Positions 1-6,057 of a stretch of DNA of 16,514 bases are shown piece by piece. The translations under genes were made by a program, and so were the position numbers. A model generated the notes under the pieces. The model ran no database searches. It was not told the origin of the DNA and saw only the letters and a program-made list of their open reading frames with translations. Source of the stretch: an uncultured Prevotella sp. (GTDB taxonomy: Bacteria > Bacteroidota > Bacteroidia > Bacteroidales > Bacteroidaceae); NCBI GenBank assembly GCA_947095945.1, contig CAMUQM010000022.1, positions 1-16,514 on the forward strand. The letters are read 5' to 3'. Position 1 is the stretch's first letter; every line of letters begins with the position of its first letter.

Positions 1-1
1 C

Positions 2-55
2 ATGGTAAGCGGCAAGCCTGCTAAGTATCGTGTTCTCATCGCAAGATCATACTAA
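2..55 (+). CDS. C-terminal tail of an unidentified gene (partial)
   Basis: The window opens in a reading frame that ends with TAA at 53-55 and encodes the basic tail GKPAKYRVLIARSY. It is followed at once by a terminator-like hairpin, which fits the end of a real gene entering from the left. The ATG at position 2 is probably internal, because the rest of the gene lies outside the window. Seventeen residues are too few to name a family. The other two forward frames close earlier, which weakly supports this one. Confidence 0.35.
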   Translation: MVSGKPAKYRVLIARSY

Positions 56-67
56 ACAAAAGAAAAG

Positions 68-112
68 CTGGTATTGCCGAAGGTTTTATAGCCCTCGATA
101 ATGCCAGTTTTT
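68..112 (+). terminator. Rho-independent terminator after the left-edge gene
   Basis: CTGGTATT (68-75) pairs with AATGCCAG (100-107), with one G-T wobble. A further CGA/TCG pairing lies inside, and TTTTT follows. It lies 13 bp after the stop codon at 55 and faces the same way. Confidence 0.6.
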
Positions 113-118
113 GCTTTA

Positions 119-199
119 ACTAAGGTTACTAGAAACACTAGGAGACCTAGGGTACCTAGAATACCTAGGAAACCTATGATATCTAAACTACTAAACCAA
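119..199 (+). repeat. 9-bp degenerate tandem repeat, consensus CCTAGGnnA
   Basis: About nine consecutive 9-mers run in register: ACTAAGGTT, ACTAGAAAC, ACTAGGAGA, CCTAGGGTA, CCTAGAATA, CCTAGGAAA, CCTATGATA, TCTAAACTA, CTAAACCAA. The core of each is CTA(G/A). The array sits between the terminator of the upstream gene and the start codon at 219, so it forms the upstream or leader region of that gene. Confidence 0.7.
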
Positions 200-218
200 A
201 CTTAAACAATAATTAATT

Positions 219-1154
219 ATGAAAAAATCACTTATCACTTTTGCGTTACTTCTCGCTGTAACAGCGTTGAATGCTCAGACTTTAATCAAAGCTAAGTTCC
301 AGAAAGGCGATAAAGCAGTCTACGAAACCGTGACTGATGTTAAAATCAACACTCCTATGGGAGGTGGTTCTGAAAGCATAAAGGCAAACAGCAAAACAAA
401 GATTACCGTACAAGATGCTACTGCTGACGGTTATATTATCGAAGTATTGACAACCAATATGAAGATGGAAGGCAGTAAGGAGATTGCACAGCAGACAGGA
501 AACATGCTGAACCAATACCTCAGCAATATCCCAATGCTCCTAAAGACGGATGCCAACGGAAAGGTGAAGGACCTCTTGAATTATACTGAAGTCCAGACAA
601 AGGTAAGCAAGTTTGCAATGACATTTATTGACTCTCTCTACAACGCCAAACCAGAAATGGAGAAGGCGCTGCCTAAGTACAAGATGGCTATGTCTATGAA
701 CAGCCTGTTCACCAAAGAAGCGTTTATCGAGTCTGTCGAATACAACACTTTCTTTCAATTATTTGGTAAGACCCTCAAGACGGGTGACAAAGAGGATAAG
801 GACATGCAGGGCATAAAGACTACTGTTACCTACGAGATTAACAAGGAGCCAAACGCACTCAACATCATTGGTAAAATTAACGGCAATATGACTGAAGACG
901 ATGTAAAAGCCTTTCTTATTGACAAGATGAAGCAAATGGGTGCTGACGAAGGAATGACCTCACAGTTAGAAGCTAACTGGGGAAGAATGAAGCAGATGGG
1001 TATGGCTAAAATGGATGTCAACGGCACCTCTATGACTAAACTTCTCAATACTGGTTGGGCAACCGAATACAGTACGGATATGAAAACAAAGATGATGGGA
1101 ATGGATATGACTATCACCTCAGTTACTAAATTAGTAGAGAAAAGCTGGGACTAA
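219..1154 (+). CDS. Secreted DUF6263-like protein of unknown function
   Basis: This 311-residue protein begins with a clear Sec signal peptide (KK, a hydrophobic LITFALLLAVTAL core, then NAQ), so it is periplasmic or exported. The mature part is Lys- and Met-rich. Its N-terminal half reads like a beta-rich domain (FQKGDKAVYETVTDVKI, then ITVQDATADGYIIEV), and the end of the protein repeats the pattern (MGMDMTITSVTKLVEKSWD). The overall layout resembles the DUF6263 family of Bacteroidota secreted proteins, for which no function is established; I judged this by eye. The start follows the AT-rich leader AACAATAATTAATTATG and no strong Shine-Dalgarno is present, which is usual in this phylum. A hairpin terminator follows 21 bp after the stop, so it is probably transcribed alone. 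No TAnnTTTG promoter was found just upstream. Confidence 0.75.
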   Translation: MKKSLITFALLLAVTALNAQTLIKAKFQKGDKAVYETVTDVKINTPMGGGSESIKANSKTKITVQDATADGYIIEVLTTNMKMEGSKEIAQQTGNMLNQYLSNIPMLLKTDANGKVKDLLNYTEVQTKVSKFAMTFIDSLYNAKPEMEKALPKYKMAMSMNSLFTKEAFIESVEYNTFFQLFGKTLKTGDKEDKDMQGIKTTVTYEINKEPNALNIIGKINGNMTEDDVKAFLIDKMKQMGADEGMTSQLEANWGRMKQMGMAKMDVNGTSMTKLLNTGWATEYSTDMKTKMMGMDMTITSVTKLVEKSWD

Positions 1155-1175
1155 TCCATTAGAATGATTATATAT

Positions 1176-1208
1176 AGGTGGTGTAGGCATTCCCTATCAC
1201 CACCTTTT
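1176..1208 (+). terminator. Rho-independent terminator of the DUF6263-like gene
   Basis: AGGTGGTG (1176-1183) and CACCACCT (1198-1205) form a perfect 8-bp stem, followed by a short T run and TCTG. It lies 21 bp after the stop at 1154. Confidence 0.8.
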
Positions 1209-1663
1209 CTGTTTCCCATCGTTTCTGCAAACACCTTAATATGTATAACAAGCACCTCATTCACTTGTCACCTCGTTGCAGAACAATCTCTCACAGATTC
1301 CACAGAGCAGAGTTTTCAAAGGAACATAAATACGCGGAGAGACCTAAAAAACTATTGAGTTTACAGAGTTATTAAGAAGAAAGAAGCCGTAAAAGTTTAT
1401 CTATAATGTCTTCTTATCGTTCAGTTTTTATTTATTCTGACTCTTTATTCTTCGCTTTCTATGTCTTGCTTTTTGTTCGTTTTGTTTATTCCCTTTTACT
1501 CCTTCTACTTTGTCTTTCTATTATCCTCCCTTTACTATTCTTCTGTCATTATACCCTTATACATTATATTCATTCACTCTCCTACATTCGTGTAATTCGT
1601 AGTTTTACTCCGTGCTGTAAAGAAAATTCAAAGAGTAAAAATCAAAAAAGCACAGATTGCATT
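1209..1663. other. Non-coding, strongly pyrimidine-biased intergenic region
   Basis: No convincing gene is seen here. Two open frames (1164-1358 and 1406-1678) lack recognisable domains and owe their length to T/C bias. From about 1400 to 1610 the plus strand is dominated by T and C, encoding runs of F, L, Y and S if translated. Degenerate fragments of repeats I associate with Bacteroidales intergenic DNA are visible: ACAGATTCCACAGAG near 1291 and ATTCGTGTAATTCGTAG near 1586. Confidence 0.5.
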
Positions 1664-1790
1664 CGAATTAACGCCTAATTGGCTTTCAAAAGATGCTCTT
1701 TAAGACCCTAACTAACGCCCTTTAAGAGTCCAATTAAGCACCTTTTATTACACAGCCTCACAACCCTTTGATTGCCTGATAGTTACAAAG
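1664..1790. repeat. Dispersed modular repeat, copy 1 of 3
   Basis: The core at 1664-1746 contains, in order, ATTAACGCC, AATTGGCTT, CAAAAGATG, CTAACGCCCTTT and AAGCACCTTTT. The same modules recur in the same order at 9031-9113 and 12781-12862. A less conserved tail follows (CACAGCC, then TTGAT and GATAGTTACAAAG). This copy is the most diverged of the three. It is intergenic, between the DUF6263-like gene and the terminator of the minus-strand lipoprotein gene. Confidence 0.85.
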
Positions 1791-1904
1791 CTGCTTTCGG
1801 GGAGCATTTTTAGGGTAAAATTAAGGCTTGCAAAGGAAATAACTGTAAATAAATTTCCGAATCAACTACATCCTAAAACACTTGATAAAGAGCTATCACA
1901 AAAG

Positions 1905-1968
1905 CCAAATCGGTTCATTAGAAAATGAGAACTTCAGATTCTAATGACCGACTTGGATTTGTTTTTTC
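1905..1968. terminator. Strong bidirectional hairpin terminator
   Basis: CCAA-A-TCGGTTCATTAGAA (1905-1923) pairs with TTCTAATGACCGA-C-TTGG (1939-1956), with one bulged T and one A/C mismatch, giving about 17 bp. A T run (GTTTTTT, 1961-1967) follows on the plus strand and GGCTTTT follows on the minus strand. It lies beyond the stop of the minus-strand lipoprotein gene (2087) and probably ends that operon. Smaller hairpins lie between: CCTGC/GCAGG around 1980-1996 and CATTCCA/TGGAATG at 2061-2077. Confidence 0.75.
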
Positions 1969-2086
1969 GGTCTTTCCCCCCTGCACAATGGCAGGAGGAA
2001 AGTAATAAAGAGAGTTTTATGAAATTACTATCTTCTTTTCAGCGATGGGGTCTATAATTTCATTCCATCTTGGAATGGTAAATGCA

Positions 2087-3412
2087 TTATTCATCTGGGT
2101 TCTTAAGAAAGACCACTGCTCGTGATTTGTTCTTAGTTTCAAACACCGCCTTATTTACTTTATAATAAGCGATACTACCGTCATAGAAACTTCCGCTTTT
2201 CACCTTTAAATGGAAGTCAACACCAAGTCCTCCTAACAAATCATTATCAAAGTCCAGATCTCGAACTACTTCAACAAACGCACCTCCAATGTAAGTATCA
2301 AAGTTCCTCCAACCTCTCCTATGAACCTTACCATTGGTATTATAAACTACGAAATTGATTACAAATATAGTTCTATTTTTTTCACCTGCCACATGTATAT
2401 TTCTTACACCATTCACTTCAGCCACTCCGTATCTTCCTTCGTCCGTTCTGAAGTAGAATGTACCACTATGAAGTTCGAATGACTTTGAGTTCATCTTATC
2501 AATAGATTCCACTATACTGCCGAACGTTGCACTATCTTTTTCATCAGGACTATCTGAGCCACCAGAACCACCAGAGCCACCAGAACCACCAGAACCACTT
2601 GTTCCAATCTTTTCCTTAAGTTCGTCGAGCTTCTTAACGATGCCTGCGAGAGCCTTAGCAGCATCCGTATTTCCACTATTCACCGCAGAGATAAGGTTAT
2701 TGATAGCTGATGTAGTATTAGCGAGTTCTGTAGACACATCACTTTGTGCTGTACCAACCTTTTCAACCTCTTTCTTCATTAAGTTGAGAGCATCAACGAT
2801 GGCTTTGAACTTAGCATCATAGTTAGGCATAGCTGCAATGGCTTTTTCTATAGCAGTAAGCTGATCTCCATAATTAGGGAGTGCAGCGATAGCTGCCTCG
2901 ATAGCCTCTAACTTCTCGCTATAATCCGGCAGTGCCTTAATAGCCTTCTCCAAGAGTTCCATCTTCTTCTCAAAAGATAAGGTTTGTGCCTTGAGGGCCT
3001 TTTCCAACAACTCCATCTTAGCCTCTAATGACAAAGTTTGTGCCTTGAGAGCCTTTTCCAACAACTCCATCTTAGCCTCTAATGACAAGGTTTGCGCCTT
3101 GATAGCAGACTCTACTGCAGCAAGTTTAGCTTCAAGAGTAGAGTTCATAGAAGTCAGAATATCGTAAAGTGCTTTTAGTTTCTGCTCCTGTGAAGTATTC
3201 ATCTTATCGATGACTTTTGTTAGACTATCTACTGCCTGTTCATTCTTGAGGAAGCCCTCGTTGATAGCCTGCACAACCTTTGTAAAGTCATTTGTCACCG
3301 ATACGTTCATCGTGTAATTAATCTCGGGTGCGTCTTCCTGACATGAAGTAAAGAAGACAGGTGTTGCCATCAACATCACGATGGCGAACATCATAGCTTT
3401 AATATGTTTCAT
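2087..3412 (-). CDS. Surface lipoprotein with repeat coiled-coil stalk, GGS linker and C-terminal head
   Basis: The frame is open up to 3517, but I place the start at 3412. From there the protein (441 residues) begins with a lipoprotein signal, MKHIKAMMFAIVMLMATPVF, and the lipobox FTSC with Cys24. The following QED resembles acidic Bacteroidota lipoprotein export signals, which suggests outer-membrane surface exposure. Residues about 40-265 are helical and coiled-coil-like. Three nearly identical 18-residue units, KAQTLSLEAKMELLEKAL, occupy about 104-157, followed by three 17-residue units with (L/M)P(D/N)Y at each start. A linker of five GGS/GSG units lies at about 268-290. A C-terminal, probably beta-rich domain of about 145 residues follows (GTFYFRTDEGRYGVAEVNG, then GSFYDGSIAYYKV). 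I do not recognise the head domain. The gene lies 167 bp downstream of the OmpA-like gene on the same strand, with no terminator between, so co-transcription is likely. Confidence 0.8.
   Translation of the reverse strand: MKHIKAMMFAIVMLMATPVFFTSCQEDAPEINYTMNVSVTNDFTKVVQAINEGFLKNEQAVDSLTKVIDKMNTSQEQKLKALYDILTSMNSTLEAKLAAVESAIKAQTLSLEAKMELLEKALKAQTLSLEAKMELLEKALKAQTLSFEKKMELLEKAIKALPDYSEKLEAIEAAIAALPNYGDQLTAIEKAIAAMPNYDAKFKAIVDALNLMKKEVEKVGTAQSDVSTELANTTSAINNLISAVNSGNTDAAKALAGIVKKLDELKEKIGTSGSGGSGGSGGSGGSDSPDEKDSATFGSIVESIDKMNSKSFELHSGTFYFRTDEGRYGVAEVNGVRNIHVAGEKNRTIFVINFVVYNTNGKVHRRGWRNFDTYIGGAFVEVVRDLDFDNDLLGGLGVDFHLKVKSGSFYDGSIAYYKVNKAVFETKNKSRAVVFLKNPDE
2943..3104 (-). repeat. Three 54-bp in-frame tandem repeats in the coiled-coil lipoprotein
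   Basis: The units are 2943-2996, 2997-3050 and 3051-3104. The second and third are nearly identical (about 3 differences) and the first is more diverged. Each encodes one 18-residue coiled-coil unit. Low divergence between adjacent units indicates recent duplication, so repeat number may vary between strains. Confidence 0.9.
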
Positions 3413-3512
3413 AACTATTATTTCTTTGGGAGTTAAGGAAGGTAAACGAAGCAGGTTCGGTTGTTCTGTCAGTTCCTTTCCTAAACTCATGTTTATGATT
3501 ATTGTTATTCTA

Positions 3513-3576
3513 TTCACTCGTTAACTTGTAAACTTGTCAACTCGTTCACTCGTCAACTCGTCAACTCGTCAACTCG
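3513..3576 (-). repeat. 8-bp tandem array (GTTGACGA in sense), directly after the OmpA-like gene stop
   Basis: Eight consecutive octamers run on the plus strand: TTCACTCG, TTAACTTG, TAAACTTG, TCAACTCG, TTCACTCG and three TCAACTCG. Read in the direction of the neighbouring minus-strand gene this is (GTTGACGA)n, fading with distance from the stop codon at 3580-3582. Related octamers occur after the mnmA stop at 11846 onward in the same sense orientation. Confidence 0.9.
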
Positions 3577-3579
3577 CCA

Positions 3580-4929
3580 TCACTTGACCAACTTAATCGT
3601 AACTCTTCGTCCTGCAGCATCTGGTTTACCATCTTGTTCTCCAATGGCAATCTGCGGATGGAGGTCTTCTTTAGCAAAGCCTTCCTTCAAGAGTACCTTA
3701 ACCACATGTTTAAGACGGCGTTCAGAGAGTTTCTGATTATAACCTGTTGAACCGGGTGTGCTCGCCTCGGCAATGATTGATAGCTGATGACCACGCATGT
3801 AGGTAGCGAAATACTTGAGATGGGCAAGTTCGTCGCGACTTATGCCAGCACTGTTGTTAGCAAATTGAACATAGTGAGCAATCTGAACGGCAGGACTCGA
3901 ATCACTTATGCTGCGTTCATATTCAGAGAGACGTTGTAGCAAATCAGCATTCTTTTGTTCTACCCTCTGCCGTTCAGTAGCCTCACGGTCGGCACGTGCT
4001 CTGTTTTCAGTAGCTTCCTTTTGGAGCGCATTCACACGGTCGTTAAGTTGAGATAGCTCTCCTTCATAATAAACTTGCTGTACCTTTGCACCACTTCTAA
4101 CAAAGTTATAGCGCACTGTAGCAAGGGCAAAGATATAGTTCTTCGGAGCAATTCCCCCACGACTCAACAGCCAGTCTATCTCCCCCTTCAGACCAACCGT
4201 GAAGCGACGGCTCACGTCTGCCTCAACATGTAAGGTTGTAGGGATGAAAAGTTTGTTGAACTCTTCATGTCGGTTTGTTGTTCGGACGTTACCCGTAAGT
4301 GTTAATTCAGACTCGTTACTGATTGCTGAATTATTGCCAATAGGTGTTGTCTGTCCGTTCTGATTCATCGTATTGCTGAAATACATTCCATACTCATTAC
4401 CTTTGAGAAAGGAATATCCTAAGCCTGTTCCCATCCAAACATTAAGCCATTGAGCACGCCGTTGTGGCCATAACTCCATGAAATTGAGCTGCAAACCGAG
4501 CTTAACATTATGGAAGTTCATCATATAGTTACCATACACCTTGACCGGCATTGATTGAGTATTAAGGTTGGAGAATCGCTGTTCACGACGATAACGCGAC
4601 CATAAATATTCTCCCCCTATGCGTATCCAAGGGCGGATAGTGAAGTCAATACCACCGCCAACGGCTGGTGATAGCTTGTAACTTCGTTTAGCATCAAGGT
4701 TCTGATACCACACATCCGTTGCCCAAGACAATCCTCCTTCGGCATAGATGCTCCATGTTTTCCTACGCAATTCGCTGTTTAGATTCCGTGGCAACTGAGT
4801 TCTGTTCTCCTGTTCATTCTGTGCCTGTATAGGAACAGTTGTCGACAGTGTGAATAAGACTATCAGTCCCACTCTTGCCCATCTTCCGCTGAGCGGTGGA
4901 ATGAGCGGTTTAGATAGCTTCCTCTTCAT
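3580..4929 (-). CDS. OmpA-family outer-membrane protein (beta-barrel, coiled coil, OmpA C-terminal domain)
   Basis: This 449-residue protein has a long basic N-region and hydrophobic core ending in VPIQAQ (about residue 36), a Sec signal. Residues about 45-275 alternate like an outer-membrane barrel, with aromatic-rich strands such as SIYAEGGLSWATDVWYQ and IRIGGEYLWSRYRR. A Glu/Arg/Gln-rich coiled coil follows at about 283-335 (LSQLNDRVNALQKEATENRA). The last 110 residues match an OmpA C-terminal domain: VQFANNSAGI, then GSTGYNQKLSERRLKHVVKVL, then GRRVTIKLV. The usual peptidoglycan-binding GHTD motif reads AEAS here, so the conserved Asp is Ser; variants of the GYASPEG kind are known in Bacteroidales OmpA-like proteins. 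It is the first gene of a probable operon with the coiled-coil lipoprotein. A role in envelope anchoring is inferred from the family. Confidence 0.85.
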   Translation of the reverse strand: MKRKLSKPLIPPLSGRWARVGLIVLFTLSTTVPIQAQNEQENRTQLPRNLNSELRRKTWSIYAEGGLSWATDVWYQNLDAKRSYKLSPAVGGGIDFTIRPWIRIGGEYLWSRYRREQRFSNLNTQSMPVKVYGNYMMNFHNVKLGLQLNFMELWPQRRAQWLNVWMGTGLGYSFLKGNEYGMYFSNTMNQNGQTTPIGNNSAISNESELTLTGNVRTTNRHEEFNKLFIPTTLHVEADVSRRFTVGLKGEIDWLLSRGGIAPKNYIFALATVRYNFVRSGAKVQQVYYEGELSQLNDRVNALQKEATENRARADREATERQRVEQKNADLLQRLSEYERSISDSSPAVQIAHYVQFANNSAGISRDELAHLKYFATYMRGHQLSIIAEASTPGSTGYNQKLSERRLKHVVKVLLKEGFAKEDLHPQIAIGEQDGKPDAAGRRVTIKLVK

Positions 4930-5481
4930 AATAGAAACTGTGTCTCCCTTTTATAACTCCTTTCGGAGTAGTGCCGTATCGAAGACTTGGGCTTTTATGT
5001 TTAAATAATAGATATTCTCGCAGATTTGTGTTAGTGTTTAGAACATAGATTGCTCTTCGATAACATCAATGTCCTTTGTCAAATACGCAAAGTTTCCTTA
5101 TAAGCGTATGTCATTAGTGTATAGATATCTTGTACAGTTGTAGTTTATTCTTATATACTTTACTGTCCCCCATTCTCCTCACCCACTCTTTGGGTGAGGA
5201 TGCCGTTCGGGGACATGGGCGTTAAAGTTAGTTTCAAACGATTTTTTCTGAGTCTTTTAGTACTGACTGAGTCATCATCTTTAATAATACTGATAGCTTG
5301 AGTATTGATTCTCATATTGTAGATAAGACAGATAACTATTGAAAGTTTGTACGTTTCTATGTTATATTAAAAGTAAATTATAGCCTGCGCATGTATGTTA
5401 CTATGCGATGTTAAATTTATATTGTCGTCTTAGTATGTCTGTTCTTATATGATAATGAGATTAAAATCTCTTCTCTGTTAC
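4930..5481. other. Intergenic and leader region upstream of the OmpA-like gene
   Basis: About 550 bp without a credible gene on either strand. The main structure is a nested palindrome. An inner perfect 9-bp stem joins CCTCACCCA (5177-5185) to TGGGTGAGG (5191-5199) with a CTCTT loop. An outer GTCCCC (5165-5170) pairs with GGGGAC (5209-5214). I found no clear TAnnTTTG box on the minus strand that would drive the OmpA-like gene. Confidence 0.5.
5165..5214. repeat. Nested inverted repeat (9-bp inner, 6-bp outer stem)
   Basis: The inner arms at 5177-5185 and 5191-5199 are perfectly complementary, as are the outer arms at 5165-5170 and 5209-5214. No T run follows directly, so it is not a typical terminator. 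It may be a palindromic intergenic element or a structure in the leader of the OmpA-like transcript. Confidence 0.7.
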
Positions 5482-5739
5482 CTACGTTTTGCCTCTCATC
5501 AGCAACTTCCACCACTTTTTAAAGCATCCACATAAGCTGTTGTAAGGGGATTCATTTACTATTGAAGGCGGTTTAATCTCATGTTCCACCTGATTCTCTT
5601 GATCTATCTTTATCCCTCTTTTATTGAGCTCAACGTCTATCATTTCATGAATCGTTTCAAGTAGTTGAAAGCGTTCTTCAGAGAATTGCATATTCTGCTT
5701 TTGCTTAGCTGTAAATTGCTTCTTGGCTTTTTGTACCAT
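5482..5739 (-). CDS. Small hypothetical protein
   Basis: The frame is open to an ATG at 5889, but the start at 5739 is preferred. It gives 85 residues (MVQKAKKQFTAKQKQ at the N-terminus) and is preceded by the purine-rich AAAAGAGAAGAT. The longer version would run through a block of CGGACA direct repeats that looks regulatory. A weak TAAATTTG box (5772-5779, minus strand) lies just upstream of the shorter start. The protein is charged and mostly helical in appearance, with a basic, Trp- and Cys-containing end (LCGCFKKWWKLLMRGKT) that could contact membrane or nucleic acid. I recognise no family. It is divergent from the two-component regulator at 6058, so the two may share control, but this is inference. 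Confidence 0.5.
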   Translation of the reverse strand: MVQKAKKQFTAKQKQNMQFSEERFQLLETIHEMIDVELNKRGIKIDQENQVEHEIKPPSIVNESPYNSLCGCFKKWWKLLMRGKT

Positions 5740-5811
5740 ATCTTCTCTTTTATTGCTTAAAACTTCTGCTGCAAATTTAAGTTCAGAAGTGCGAAAGGTT
5801 GTTATCACTAT

Positions 5812-5881
5812 CGGACAAAAAACTATCTTTTTCGGACACTTTTTATTTTGTTTATATGTCACATTCGGACACAAATGAAAT
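5812..5881. promoter_or_regulatory. Three CGGACA direct repeats, candidate operator
   Basis: CGGACA occurs at 5812-5817, 5833-5838 and 5876-5881, each preceded by T or TT. The spacings are 21 and 43 bp, close to two and four helical turns, so all three lie on the same DNA face. They sit between two divergent genes and about 110-180 bp upstream of the regulator's -7 box. AraC-type proteins often bind direct repeats about 21 bp apart, and the downstream gene encodes such a domain. Confidence 0.45.
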
Positions 5882-5989
5882 ATAACCAACTATAAAACAA
5901 GCATTTACCACTGACATTTTTACATATTTTTCACATACTACTTACAATAAAATTTATTTATAATATTCTATTATTCCAAAATAAAATCC

Positions 5990-5997
5990 TATCTTTG
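5990..5997 (+). promoter_or_regulatory. Promoter -7 box (TATCTTTG) of the hybrid two-component gene
   Basis: TATCTTTG matches the Bacteroidota TAnnTTTG -7 consensus and lies 60 bp before the start codon at 6058 in a very AT-rich region. A clear TTG at the -33 distance was not seen. Confidence 0.6.
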
Positions 5998-6057
5998 TCA
6001 AAGATGACATACTTATAATTTCCCTCACATATATATCAAATTAACTAATTATTATAT

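Noticed and set aside
1164..1358. Open frame of 64 codons downstream of the DUF6263-like gene
   Set aside because: It overlaps the terminator hairpin at 1176-1208, has no domain, and its composition follows the local T/C bias.
1406..1678. Open frame of 90 codons rich in F, L, Y and S
   Set aside because: It arises from the pyrimidine-rich strand and runs into dispersed repeat copy 1. It has no ribosome-binding site or recognisable family, although a hydrophobic small protein cannot be fully excluded.
3413..3517. Longer start of the coiled-coil lipoprotein at 3517
   Set aside because: It would place 35 extra residues ahead of a complete lipoprotein signal peptide and would begin within the octamer array.
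5740..5889. N-terminal extension of the small minus-strand gene up to the ATG at 5889
   Set aside because: The extension reads low-complexity Cys/Lys sequence through the CGGACA repeat block, and a better start exists at 5739.
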